Positions 43,898 through 53,899 are shown, counted from the first letter of the stretch. The stretch: 64,000 nucleotides of DNA from SHAN690 sp041391765 (GCA_041391765.1 JAWKNJ010000026.1:1-64000); one strand, 5' to 3'. Notes: a model not told the origin generated them from the letters alone. Numbers and translations are program-made.

Positions 43898-44286
43898 TCA
43901 ATCGGTTTTGAGCCGGATCAAATGTGTGTATGAAAATTTACTTAAACACAAAAAGAGCTTAAACAACCAAAAAATGAAACGGCCCCCGCTAAGAAACGTA
44001 GGGGAGTTTGAAACTCTGCCCTTTCAGTTTAGCACTTAGCCAAGCCAAATATTTTTATAATTATCTTTCTTTTTTCATTATCAAAATTTTGGTTTGGCGG
44101 ACTTGATTAATAGCTCTGAACCTTCATTTTACCACCGAAACCCCTATGTTTTTTTAGCCATTGTTGTATGCCTGTGCTTTCTTTTTCGGAGCGGAGGCAA
44201 AAGACATACTTATTGCCAAGTTTGGGCTCGGGCTGTTGGCTTTTGAGCGACTTGGCAATGTGTATGGCTTTGTAGCGTTGCTACTT
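43898..44286. other. Gene-free stretch with a long imperfect hairpin
   Basis: About 390 nt separate the glycosyltransferase start from the 3' end of the nuclease-helicase gene. No open frame of coding character is seen. It contains the short palindrome GAGTTTGAAACTC near 44007 and a 62-nt hairpin at 44205-44266. Confidence 0.5.
44205..44266. repeat. 62-nt hairpin 3' of the nuclease-helicase gene
   Basis: The arms CATAC-TTA-TTGCCAAGT and ACTTGGCAA-TGT-GTATG pair except for the three internal bases, with a 28-nt loop. A hairpin of the same total length and the same plan (short outer stem, 3-nt internal loop with TGT on the right, longer inner stem) lies at 49246-49307, on the other side of the gene. 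Confidence 0.6.
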
Positions 44287-47200
44287 TTATTCATTTTCAA
44301 TTTCTTTTAATTCATCAATAGGAAAGCTAATTGTTGAAAGCTTAGTAATATTTACTTTCGAAGTTCCCTTTTTACGGATGTTATAAATCCAGTAATATAA
44401 ACCGTCAAACTCTTTGTCAGATTGTTTCACATTAAAGTGTCCGTATTTTTCATAGAACTCTTTAAGTAGATTGAGTTTAGTGTCCCACTCATGTTCCTTC
44501 ATGTCCCAAATCACACCTAATTCCTCTAAAAAAGCTTCTCTTTCCTCACTCAAATAAGTAATTTCTCCCTTCGTATTTTTTCTCCCTTTTTTATAAACTC
44601 GTTGATCATTTAGCCAACGACCTAATTTTTTGTACTTCGGGTCAATTTGGGAAACATTTGTATGTCCGAATTCTTCTTTGTACTTTTTTAATTCAATCAA
44701 CTTATCAAACCAATCATCATCTCGTGGTGATGCCCCTTTACTGTTAGGCTCCCAAATGAATTTTATTGAATTTAGTTTAGCAATTTTATCAGAGGCTAGT
44801 TTGTTTTTACGTTTGGCAACCCTTTGACCTAGAATCCAGTGATAAATACTCGGATTTCCATCACTTTTCTGGTAATTGCTATGACCATTTTTTTTGAAAA
44901 AAGTCTCTAACTCTTCAAATTTATTATTCCAAGCATTTGACTTTGGTGCAGTAAATTCGAATTGCAGTAATTTTAACTTTTCAATTTTTTCAGTTTCTAA
45001 TTCACCTTTTTTGTATAGGAATCTGTTTCTCGTTACGAAGTTTGCAAGAGTTTTATTTTCAAAGCTTCTTGGAACATTACAGTGTCCTTCAGAGATCTTA
45101 AAATTCAAAAGAAGTAAGTAGGTTTGTTCCCAACTATCAAATGATGTGCTTTTTGTGTTGGTCTTGGTTGGACGAGAACTAGGGTTTACTTCGAATTCAA
45201 ACTTTTTACCTTGATAGTTAACATCAAATGAGTAACCAATTTTGTTTAATTTCTCTAACTTCTCATCAGTTAATCGGTTATTCTTATATAGTCTCTTTTG
45301 CTCAACCAGCCATTTTTTAAGGTCTTGATATTGAGGTAGGCTTTTAGGAATGAGAAAGGTATTATATTTGGAAAAATAGAAACTTAACTCTTCTAATTTT
45401 TCTTCCCAATCAATTAAGTTGTTTTGTGGTTTTCGACCTCTAAAATCTAAATCGAAGGAATATCCTATTTCAGTTAGTTTGGATACTTTGTCTTCATTTA
45501 GTTTGCCATTTCTAAATAGTTGTCTTTGATATTGTAACCAAGCTTTAAGTGACTTATATTCCTCCGAATCGGTAGGAATGAGCCATGTTTTAAATTCGTC
45601 ATAATAGCTTTTTAATACGTTGAGATTATCTAGCCAGACTTCATCAACAGATTGTTTTTCTTCGGAAGACCGACCTATTGAGCTAAGTGTTTTACCTCTG
45701 TAACTTTCTTCAAATGGAAAACCAATACCCAATAGTTTGGCTTCTCTATCTGAGGATAAATTATCTTCTCGCCATAGTTTCTTTTGATATTGAATCCATG
45801 GAATTAGGTGTGAGTATTCTTCATTTGATTTAGGAATTAGAAATGTGCCGTTCTTCTCAGAGTATTCCTTTAAATCGGCAAGTTTCTGTATCCATTGTTC
45901 TTCATTTCTTGGTTTGGAGTTATTTCCTTTACCTTCCGTACACGTATGGGTAAAAGAATATCCTAATTCAAGTAGCCTTTTCTTTTTCTTCTGCCCACAA
46001 ATCATTCTTTTCTAACTTTTTCTGGTATCGTAGCCATGAAAGCAGGACGATTATCTATATCGGTTGAGGAAATAAAGAATGAACCTGTGTTATTATAAAG
46101 TTCTTTTTACTGCTCTCAAATTTTCTTCTCCCATTCTTTGTTCTGTGTATGGCAGAAAATCTGTGCTTGAAGTCTAATCCAATTGATTTAAGTTTTTTTA
46201 CTTTTTCTGAGTCTAGTGTTTCATTATTAAATAATCGTCTTTGATAAACTAACGTAGTCATAAGACCTCTTCAAATACTATGTTATAGGTAAGAATAAAT
46301 TTCATTTTCATCTTGAACAATTGTGGAATCAAAGAAACGTCCAGTTTTCTTGTGTACTTCCAGAACGACTTACCGAGTCGAAAGAAAACCACAAAATCTC
46401 AAGTCTTTTGCGGCTGATTTAGTTTTGGTTGTTAGGTCTTTTGATTTTTTTCTTGTTTCTATAAACCCAATAATACAATTGTGGTTCTTCTGATTGGACT
46501 GGCTTTGAATGACTGTTTTTGTCGAAAAAATCCTTAACTGCCATAGTAGTCTTCCCATCTTGTTTTTCTAACTGAGTTTTTAAATCCAATCGATCTTTTT
46601 ATTTCTATTTCTTTTGCTAAGGTAAGAACCACTGTATTTAATTGAGCCATTTGGTTGCAGTTCCCCATTATTTATGATTGATATTTATTAGTCCATTTTC
46701 CTAGCTTAGGAAAATCCTTTGAGATGGTAGGAACATTGGTATCACCATATTTCTGTTTGTATTCGATTAGCTTTTACAGAATTGGTCGAAAATCTTCACT
46801 TTAGCATCCCAACTAAAATCCAATTCATCAAGCAGGTCAATGCGGTCTTGGTTCAATTCATTTTTTCTTCTTTTGCCCTTTTGAGCAAACCACCCATGTT
46901 CCTAGAGGCTTGTCCTTTTTATATCTTGCATGGTATGTCAGAAATTCCCATTCTCCTCTCTTGTATGCTTCCAGTTTAACGTAACTATCCCACCAAATGT
47001 CATCATAGTCAGTTTCCTCTCTAAATTCTTCACTTTTTCCAATCAAACCAATTGAATCAAGTTTATTCCGTTTTAGCAGATTTAGTTTTTTTGCTCTGTT
47101 TCTTCTTCGCTGTTTCGTAAATCCAGTTACATAATTGACGATTCTCCCTTTCGAGAAACCTTCAAGTGTTGAAATTTCTTTTTGAAAATCAACTAGCTGC

Positions 47201-49221
47201 ATGAACATTACTTTGCCAAAAAAATCTCTTGGTTTTTTCAATTATCTCATCAAATAGAACGTTTTGGTAGTTTTTTCAACCTTCTAGTTTAATAATCTTT
47301 TCTATTTCATTGTCTTTGAAATCAATAAGTAGTTTAGAAGAATTGTGACTGTTTCCCTTTTATAGATGCTATGTTATTAATCTCTGCTTCCAACCTTTCA
47401 TCTTGGTCGCACATGGCTCTCACGACTTGAATTAGATAATTGAAAATTGGTTTCTTTTAATTTCATCTTCAAGAGATTTTCTTCAATATGATGAAATATA
47501 AATAATAATGTAACCACTTTTTTGCCTTTGGTCTTTTTTCAACGCTCTACCTGGAGTGTTTGTACGTGATATCAATTTTAGAAGTCTTTGATTCACAGAA
47601 ATAAATTAAATCGATTGTTGGCATCGTCAACGCTTCGTCAAACAGCGTGCATTTGAAACAATTCCTTTTGCACTATTCTTAAATTCATCTAATACCTTTT
47701 CTAAAGGTTGTTGATTGTTTTCCACTTACGCTTTTCAAATATTGTCAAAGAATTTGGAATGTCGATTCAGAATTCTTTTGCTAATATAACTTTTGAATGA
47801 AAGGTTAAGCCGTGAAAGGCTTTGTATTTAGTCATTACCAATTCTAAAGCAAAATTGTGCGCCAAGTCCTCTGCTGTTATCTGCCCTATAAATTCACGTT
47901 CTTCAATATACTTTTTAACTTCCTTGTCTGTAACCCCAATTCCGATAATTTTATAGTCAACTAATATTTTTTTGTGAATGGCTTCCCCAAAACTCATTCT
48001 GTAAGCTTCTTCTCCAAAAACAGTAGGATTACTCATATCACATAGTAATTCGTACTCGTCTCCAAGTTTAGTTTTTAAACTTGTTGAAGCAACTTTCGGA
48101 GTTGCAGTCATATAAAGCCTTTTTGAAGCTCGTAGTTTGTCATTGTCGTGTACAATTGTAAACGTGTTTTTCTTTGTGCTTCCCGCAGTCCTATGAGCTT
48201 CATCACATATAATCAAACCGAATTCAAAATTTGGAATTTGTAAACTTGCTATTGATACAACTTCAATAGATTGATATGTAGAGAAGATTATTTTATCACC
48301 CTCTTTTTCCAGAAATGCCCTAACCTTTTTATAATCTGTTGTAACTGGACCTTGAATCTCATAGGAATGCGTAACTGCACTATCATCACCCTTATTAATG
48401 TCCTTTTCAGAGCAAACATATAAGGGGCGAAAAGAAGTGTTTTTTTGTCTAGCCCAATCAGTTTTTATTTGTCTTAGTAAGGCTAAAGAGGGAACTAAAA
48501 CAAGTGTTGTTTTAGGTTTTAACCCTTCTTTTATCCATAAAGCAGTTAGAGTTTTGCCAGCACCACAAGGCAGGATTAATTGTCCTCTACTTTCATTTTT
48601 AAAGTGTGTTACAACTTTTTCGATTGCAATTTTTTGATGGTCACGAGGTTTAAATTTCTCAATACTTGGAAGTTGATTTCCTTTTGCTATTGATAGAATG
48701 CGGATAAAAGCATTTTCATCTAATTCTAAAAGAGTGTCATTAAGGATTTGTTCATATTTATCTCCAAATGCTTTTGCGACCTTCGTAACATCAGCAACAT
48801 TTGAAAAGACTATAATTTTTTGGCAATTTGTGCCCAATGCAAATACATTGGCGATTTTGTCTCCCGACCAACTTAGACTTTTGAGTTCATCATTTTTAAA
48901 TTTGCATTGGACAGCATGATATCCTGAGTCAATATCTTTAAGAAGAATGTCAATTCCATGATCAATAGAGGGTAAGTTTAATTTCTTTCTAATGTTTAGA
49001 GGTATTTCTTCATAAAGCCAAACATCTGTGTATAAATCAATTTTTTCTGGGTCGGTTTGGAAATAGTATTTACAGAAGTATTCAAATATTTTTCCTGCTA
49101 AAGTCTTTTTGGATGTTGTTTCAGTTTGGGTGGTGTTAAATTGTTCTAACTTGTTTTTTATGTCAGACCACTTAGATACACCATCTAGCAATTCAATTAA
49201 TATTTGATTTTCTTTAGTCAT
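44287..49221 (-). pseudogene. Mrr-like nuclease-DEAD helicase-helicase-associated repeat protein, disrupted in the middle
   Basis: This looks like one gene of about 1,640 codons. From the ATG at 49221 come an Mrr-like nuclease domain (DHGIDILL, YHAVQCKFK), then a superfamily 2 helicase: QKIAI before LILPCGAGKTLTALW, LVLVPSLALLRQI, ICDEAHRTAGS and YMTATPKV. The frame is lost at 47767. The helicase end and the first helicase-associated repeats can still be read in changing frames to 46006. The last segment (46005-44287) is intact, with seven repeats of about 65 residues, each starting W..KL..L and containing WL..QR..Y..G.L and KL..IG. Proteins of this plan are found in defence islands; a restriction role is inferred. 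The gene is much more AT-rich than its neighbours and is flanked by two similar hairpins, signs of transfer. Confidence 0.75.
46006..47766 (-). other. Indel-rich middle of the nuclease-helicase gene
   Basis: No frame stays open for long here, but pieces of the expected protein appear in order: LDEFKNSAKGIVSNARCLT and IDLIYFC (helicase motifs V/VI region), EDEIKRNQFSNLIQVVRAMC, EGFSKGRIVNYVTGFTKQRR, YHARYKKDKPLGTWVV, and VYQRRLFNNETLDSEKVKKL (helicase-associated repeats). Dozens of small insertions and deletions break the frame. The amino-acid content between them is well kept, which argues for recent damage or for poor sequence here. Confidence 0.7.
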
Positions 49222-49234
49222 TCATTAAGTCAAG

Positions 49235-49318
49235 CGTTGGCTAAAAAATAGCTCTTTTGGTTTTTCAGCGTTTGCCTGTGTGTTGGCAAAAACCAAATGT
49301 GCTATTTGTGCGTTGGCT
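49235..49318. repeat. 62-nt hairpin with flanking CGTTGGCT direct repeats
   Basis: The arms AAATAGC-TCT-TTTGGTTTTT (49246-49265) and AAAAACCAAA-TGT-GCTATTT (49288-49307) pair except for three internal bases. CGTTGGCT occurs as a direct repeat just outside, at 49235-49242 and 49311-49318. It lies between the start of the nuclease-helicase gene and the 3' end of the metallo-hydrolase gene. The rest of this 274-nt gap shows no gene. Confidence 0.65.
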
Positions 49319-49495
49319 CTTTTTCCGTGCATGGCATAACAATTGTAAATAGGATAGTCACTTTTATTTTTTGTACCGGTCATTTTCTAAAGCCTTTGTA
49401 TCGCCTTTGGTAGCGCTCAAAATTCAGCTCCTGGAGAAATTTGTTAACTCAGCCAAAATCAAGATTAAAAGCCTCCTTCAATCGAATGCCTTTTT

Positions 49496-50302
49496 CTAGT
49501 CATTTTCCACGGTGCAGCATTCGTTTACAGAGTCGTGTTCGAGAAACAACACGTAGTTGTTTTCGGCAGCATCGTGCATGAACTTTGATTTTTCGTCCAA
49601 GGTCAAAAGCGGGCGTGTGTCGTAACCCATCACATAGGCCAAGGGAATGTGTCCGGTGCTGGGAAGTAAGTCGGCCATGAACACGATCGTTTGTCCATTG
49701 TGCTTGATGTGTGGAATCATCTGCGCATCGGTGTGGCCATGAGCAAACAGAACATCAATGTTTCGGAACACGTCCTTGGCGTAAGTCTGGCTGTGGTCAA
49801 TGAATTTCAGTTGTCCACTTTCTTGAATAGGAAGGATATTCTCTTTCAGAAACGAAGCCTTTTCACGAGCATTCGGCTCAGTGGCCCACTTCCAGTGTTG
49901 TTCGTTGCTCCAAAACGTGGCGTTTTTGAAGGCCGGTCGGAAGGCGTCTTTGGAGCTATCATATTCTATCGCGCCACCACAGTGATCGAAGTGTAAGTGC
50001 GTTAAAAACACATCGGTGATGTCATCGCGGTGAAAGCCTTTGGCGGCCAATGATTTGTCTAAGCTATCATCTCCGTGTAGGTAGTAGTGACTGAAAAACT
50101 TCTCGCTTTGCTTGTTGCCTATTCCTGCATCAATCAGCATCAGCCGATCGCCATCTTCGATCAGGAGCGAGCGCATGGCCCAGCTGCAAAGGTTGTTGTC
50201 ATCGGCAGGGTTGGTGCGCGACCAAAGCGACTTCGGGACTACTCCAAACATGGCTCCGCCATCCAACTTGAAATATCCGGTATTGATTACGTGTAAGTTC
50301 AA
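49496..50302 (-). CDS. MBL-fold metallo-hydrolase
   Basis: This is a metallo-beta-lactamase-fold hydrolase with the metal motif VFLTHLHFDHCGGAI, a further His in VLFAHGHTDAQMIPH, Asp in IVFMADLLPSTGHIP and a terminal His in FLEHDSVNECC. The pattern is that of the lactonase-like branch, but the substrate is not known. The family N terminus reads LHVINTGYFKLDGGAMFGVVPKSLW. This is best served by a TTG start at 50302, giving 268 residues; a TTG at 50332 is an alternative and no ATG is available. It is divergent from the GNAT-nitrilase gene. Confidence 0.85.
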   Translation of the reverse strand: MNLHVINTGYFKLDGGAMFGVVPKSLWSRTNPADDNNLCSWAMRSLLIEDGDRLMLIDAGIGNKQSEKFFSHYYLHGDDSLDKSLAAKGFHRDDITDVFLTHLHFDHCGGAIEYDSSKDAFRPAFKNATFWSNEQHWKWATEPNAREKASFLKENILPIQESGQLKFIDHSQTYAKDVFRNIDVLFAHGHTDAQMIPHIKHNGQTIVFMADLLPSTGHIPLAYVMGYDTRPLLTLDEKSKFMHDAAENNYVLFLEHDSVNECCTVEND

Positions 50303-50410
50303 AATCGTGGTTTTTGACAAAGAAAGGCGCAATTCCCAAATTCCCCAAAGCGATTTGGCATCTCGGCTTTACCTGTTCATCTTTGGCGGAAATCCACAAG
50401 GATAAATTTC

Positions 50411-51958
50411 ATGTCGAAGACGAAAAGCGAAGATGTGCAGGTTGGCGTACGCCACCTCACGATAGAGGATTACAAGGATCTAAAGGAGGCTATGATCGAA
50501 GCCTACAGCGGTAGCCGAATGAGCTACTGGAGCGAGGCCAGCATCGAATCATTGTTGCGAGTTTTTCCAGAAGGGCAGCTGTGTGTTGAAATGAATGGAA
50601 AGGTTGTTGGCGGGGCGCTTTCACTGATTATTGATTATTCTCAGTTTGGAGATGAGCATACCTACAAGGAAATTACAGGGAATTACTCTTTTAGCACATT
50701 TGATCCTGACGGTGATGTGCTCTACGGTATTGACGTTTTTGTGCATCCGGAATACCGTGGCTTGCGCTTGGCGCGCAGACTATATGACGCACGGAAAGAG
50801 CTGTGCGAAAATTTGAATTTGAGAGCCATTATTGCCGGTGGTCGAATTTCAGGATATAGTAAGTACTCAACTCAGATGTCGCCAAAGGAATACATCGAAA
50901 AGGTGGCTGTCAATGAAATATATGATCCGATTCTCAGTTTTCAGCAGGCAAATAACTTCCACGTAAAGCGAATTCTGAGTAATTATCTTGAGGGAGATAT
51001 TCAGTCCAAGGAATTCGCCACCCTGATTGAGTGGAACAATATCTACTATGATGAAAAACAGCACTTAATCAATCGTAAGAAGTCCGTGGTAAGATTAGGA
51101 TTGGTGCAATGGCAAATGAGGCCCACACCGAACCTGGATGCGATGAAGGAGCAGATCGAGTTTTTCGTGGATGCGGTGGCTGGCTATAATTCCGATTTCG
51201 TCCTCTTTCCGGAGCTGTTCAACGCGCCACTGCTAGCGCCCTACAACGACCTGCCTCCATCCAAGGCAATGCGAAAGCTGGCAGTGCATACAGAACCGCT
51301 GTTTGAATACTTCAAGGAATTAGCGGTTTCTTATAATGTCAACATCATCACCGGCAGTTATCCCATGCTCGATGAAGAAAAGCTTTACAACGTGAGTCAC
51401 TTGTGCAGGCGCGATGGTTCCTCAGAAGAGTATCGCAAGATTCATATTACACCAAGTGAAATCAGCGCTTGGGGAATTTCCGGAGGTAATGAATTAGGTG
51501 TTTTCGATACGGATTGCGGCAAGGTGGGCGTGGTAATTTGCTACGATGTTGAATTTCCAGAATTGGCGAGAATTTACGCTGAGAAGGGCGTTCAGATTCT
51601 GTTCGTTCCATTTTTGACGGACACGCAAAACGGGTATCATAGGGTGAAGCGCTGCGCTCAAGCGCGAGCCATCGAAAATGAATGCTACGTAGCCATAGCA
51701 GGATGTGTGGGAAACCTTCCAAAGGTGAATAACATGGATATTCAATATGCACAGTCGGCTGTGTTCACTCCTTCTGATTTCGCCTTTCCCGAAAATGCGA
51801 TCAAGGCACAGGCCACTCCAAACACAGAAATGACAATCATCGTAGATGTGGATTTGGACTTGCTTAAAGAACTGAATACCAAGGGAAGTGTACGCAACCT
51901 TCGCGATCGAAGACTCGACTTGTATGGTGTCCAATTAAAAAATCTTGAAAATCCTTAG
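50411..51958 (+). CDS. GNAT acetyltransferase-carbon-nitrogen hydrolase fusion
   Basis: This 515-residue protein joins two enzymes. Residues about 13-170 are a GNAT acetyltransferase with the acetyl-CoA loop in VFVHPEYRGLRLARRLYDAR. Residues about 225-510 are a nitrilase-superfamily amidohydrolase with the full triad: Glu in VLFPELFNAPL, Lys in EEYRKIHITPSE and Cys in VGVVICYDVEFPELARIY. The second half would hydrolyse an amide or nitrile and the first would acetylate an amine, perhaps on the same metabolite. The substrate is unknown. The ATG at 50411 is clear. It precedes a small acidic-protein gene by 54 nt. Confidence 0.88.
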   Translation: MSKTKSEDVQVGVRHLTIEDYKDLKEAMIEAYSGSRMSYWSEASIESLLRVFPEGQLCVEMNGKVVGGALSLIIDYSQFGDEHTYKEITGNYSFSTFDPDGDVLYGIDVFVHPEYRGLRLARRLYDARKELCENLNLRAIIAGGRISGYSKYSTQMSPKEYIEKVAVNEIYDPILSFQQANNFHVKRILSNYLEGDIQSKEFATLIEWNNIYYDEKQHLINRKKSVVRLGLVQWQMRPTPNLDAMKEQIEFFVDAVAGYNSDFVLFPELFNAPLLAPYNDLPPSKAMRKLAVHTEPLFEYFKELAVSYNVNIITGSYPMLDEEKLYNVSHLCRRDGSSEEYRKIHITPSEISAWGISGGNELGVFDTDCGKVGVVICYDVEFPELARIYAEKGVQILFVPFLTDTQNGYHRVKRCAQARAIENECYVAIAGCVGNLPKVNNMDIQYAQSAVFTPSDFAFPENAIKAQATPNTEMTIIVDVDLDLLKELNTKGSVRNLRDRRLDLYGVQLKNLENP

Positions 51959-52012
51959 CGGATATTTAAAACCCTTTGCCTTTACTTTGTCCGCAGCAAT
52001 TAATACTTAATA

Positions 52013-52369
52013 ATGTCAGCCGGAAAACCGCGAATCGCAAAAGACTATGACAAGCTCACTGAGGAGCTTGTGAATCAGATCAAGTTGGAGTACCCTTTTG
52101 GTTTTGAAGACAATCTCATCTCCTATACAGATGCGAAGGGTAACAAAGTATCTGCACTGCCATTTGAAGCAGAAGATGCTTATTACTTGATCAGAATGAC
52201 CAAATTGGAAGCTCAGCGTATCATCGAGGAAGATGAAGACTATGATGATTCCGGAAACCTACGTGAAGATTTTGCTGACGAAATCGAAGGCGATAGCGCT
52301 GAAGAAGAGGAAGAAGAAGATTCGTACGATCAACCCGATGCAGATGGCGGGGATGATGACGAAGACTAG
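52013..52369 (+). CDS. Small acidic protein conserved in Bacteroidota, unknown function
   Basis: The 118-residue protein begins MSAGKPRIAKDYDKLTEELV, has a compact middle (YPFGFEDNLISYTDAKGNKV, SALPFEAEDAYYLIRMTKLE) and ends in a very acidic tail of D and E (residues about 75-118). I recall proteins of this shape as widely conserved hypothetical proteins in Bacteroidota, but I know no function. The tail resembles nucleic-acid-mimic or chaperone-interaction tails, which is a guess. It is followed directly by a strong terminator. Confidence 0.75.
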   Translation: MSAGKPRIAKDYDKLTEELVNQIKLEYPFGFEDNLISYTDAKGNKVSALPFEAEDAYYLIRMTKLEAQRIIEEDEDYDDSGNLREDFADEIEGDSAEEEEEEDSYDQPDADGGDDDED

Positions 52370-52386
52370 TTGAAAATCAAATCATG

Positions 52387-52426
52387 AAGCGATCAGAACG
52401 TTGTACGTTTGCGATCGCTTTTTTTA
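52387..52426 (+). terminator. Rho-independent terminator after the acidic-protein gene
   Basis: The stem AAGCGATC/GATCGCTT encloses an inner AACGT/ACGTT stem and is followed by a run of Ts. It starts about 17 nt after the stop codon. Confidence 0.82.
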
Positions 52427-52459
52427 TGTCATAAATCGAGATTCAAAGCTTCAGACTTA

Positions 52460-52530
52460 AGTCTTTTATCGTAATTCTACTGTCTTAGATCTTTTGTCTA
52501 GTGTCTTGAGTCTATTAATCTTTTGTCTAA
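52460..52530 (+). repeat. Short degenerate tandem repeats upstream of the deoxyhypusine-synthase-like gene
   Basis: The leader is built from variants of GTCTT(A/G)AGTCT and ATCTTTTGTCTA. The 12-mer ATCTTTTGTCTA occurs exactly at 52489-52500 and 52518-52529, 29 nt apart. Further variants (GTCTTTTATC, TTCTTGAATCTAC) surround them and continue up to the start codon. Confidence 0.65.
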
Positions 52531-52546
52531 AATTCTTGAATCTACT

Positions 52547-53515
52547 ATGAAACCTATTTCATCCTTTATTGAAAAGCACTTCTTACACTTCAATGCAGCA
52601 GCATTGGTGGATGCATCAAAAGCTTATAAAGAACATTTGGACAAAGGCGGGAAAATGATGATCACGCTTGCCGGTGCTATGAGCACGGGTGAGTTGGGAA
52701 TCATTTTGGCCGAAATGATTCGTCAGGACAAAGTGCAGATTATCAGTTGCACCGGAGCCAACCTGGAAGAAGACTTGATGAACTTGGTAGCGCATTCACA
52801 CTACAAGCGTGTTCCAAACTACCGTGACTTGAGTCCGCAGGAAGAGTGGGATTTGTTGGAAGACGGATTCAACCGAGTTACCGACACGTGCATTCCGGAA
52901 GAGGAAGCGTTCCGAAGGTTGCAGAAACACATTTTCAAGTTGTGGAAAGATGCCGAGGACAAAGGCGAGCGATACTTCCCACACGAGTACATGTACCAGA
53001 TGCTGAAAAGCGGTGTATTGGAACAATACTACGAGATTGATCCAAAAAACAGTTGGATGCTGGCCGCTGCTGAAAAGAACATTCCGATCGTTGTGCCGGG
53101 CTGGGAAGACAGCACGATGGGCAACATATTCGCTTCGTATTGCATCAAAAACGAGCTGAAGGCTTCGACCATGAAGTCAGGAATTGAGTACATGACCTAT
53201 TTGGCTGACTGGTATCGCAAGAACAGCGGTGGCCACGGAGTTGGATTCTTCCAAATTGGCGGAGGAATCGCGGGCGACTTCCCGATTTGTGTGGTTCCGA
53301 TGATGTATCAGGATTTGGAATGGACAGACGTTCCTTTCTGGAGCTATTTCTGCCAGATTTCAGATAGCACTACAAGCTATGGTTCTTACAGCGGAGCGGT
53401 TCCTAACGAGAAAATCACCTGGGGTAAGCTAGACATTCATACACCCAAGTTCATTGTAGAATCGGATGCGACCATCGTAGCTCCTCTCATGTTCGCTTAC
53501 ATTTTGGACATGTAA
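52547..53515 (+). CDS. Deoxyhypusine synthase family protein
   Basis: From the ATG at 52547 this is a 322-residue member of the deoxyhypusine synthase fold. The NAD-binding part has MITLAGAMSTGELGI and IISCTGANLEEDLMNL. The lysine that forms the enzyme-substrate imine is in NEKITWGKLDIH, and the following FIVESDATIVAPLMFAYIL matches the family end. Eukaryotic members modify eIF5A; bacterial ones use other amines, such as agmatine or putrescine, to make polyamines such as homospermidine. The exact reaction is not determined. A TTG start 24 nt upstream is possible. The stop overlaps the start of the CoA-binding gene by one base. Confidence 0.87.
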   Translation: MKPISSFIEKHFLHFNAAALVDASKAYKEHLDKGGKMMITLAGAMSTGELGIILAEMIRQDKVQIISCTGANLEEDLMNLVAHSHYKRVPNYRDLSPQEEWDLLEDGFNRVTDTCIPEEEAFRRLQKHIFKLWKDAEDKGERYFPHEYMYQMLKSGVLEQYYEIDPKNSWMLAAAEKNIPIVVPGWEDSTMGNIFASYCIKNELKASTMKSGIEYMTYLADWYRKNSGGHGVGFFQIGGGIAGDFPICVVPMMYQDLEWTDVPFWSYFCQISDSTTSYGSYSGAVPNEKITWGKLDIHTPKFIVESDATIVAPLMFAYILDM

Positions 53516-53883
53516 TGGCCGGAAAGAAAACCGTCATCATTGGTGCCAGCGACAATCCTTCGCGTTACAGCAACATTGCGGCAAACATGCTTACCGAATA
53601 TGGCCATGAAATCGTACCGCTTGGGAAACGCGCTGGACAAACGGCCGGAAAAGACATCATCACCAACTGGCCAGATCACGTAGATGATTTGGACACGGTA
53701 ACGATGTATGTTGGTCCACAAAACCAGCCTGATTTATATCCATACATCCTTGGTTTAAAACCCAAGCGCATCATTTTCAATCCCGGAACCGAAAATCCTG
53801 AGTTAAGCGGATTAGCCGCAATTCAAGGGATAGAAACCGAGGAAGCGTGTACGTTGGTGTTGCTTAGGACAGGTCAGTATTAA
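53515..53883 (+). CDS. CoA-binding domain protein (YccU-like)
   Basis: This 122-residue single-domain protein has the CoA-binding Rossmann fold: KKTVIIGASDNPSRYSNIAANM at the start (GASxNPxRYS), HEIVPLGKRAG in the middle and RIIFNPGTENPEL. The function of the stand-alone family is unknown. Its start codon overlaps the stop of the deoxyhypusine-synthase-like gene (TAATG), so the two are translationally coupled. This suggests a joint role, possibly acyl-CoA or CoA sensing for polyamine metabolism, which is speculation. Confidence 0.87.
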   Translation: MAGKKTVIIGASDNPSRYSNIAANMLTEYGHEIVPLGKRAGQTAGKDIITNWPDHVDDLDTVTMYVGPQNQPDLYPYILGLKPKRIIFNPGTENPELSGLAAIQGIETEEACTLVLLRTGQY

Positions 53884-53899
53884 GAAATTAAACCGCAAA

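Noticed and set aside
44287..46005. The regular repeats in this region as a CRISPR or DNA satellite
   Set aside because: They are protein-level helicase-associated repeats of about 65 residues. The DNA copies are diverged and there are no short identical repeats with spacers.
49235..49318. The hairpin as a classical integron attC site
   Set aside because: The flanking GTTGGCT words do not fit GTTRRRY fully and are direct, not inverted. It is reported only as a hairpin of unknown role.
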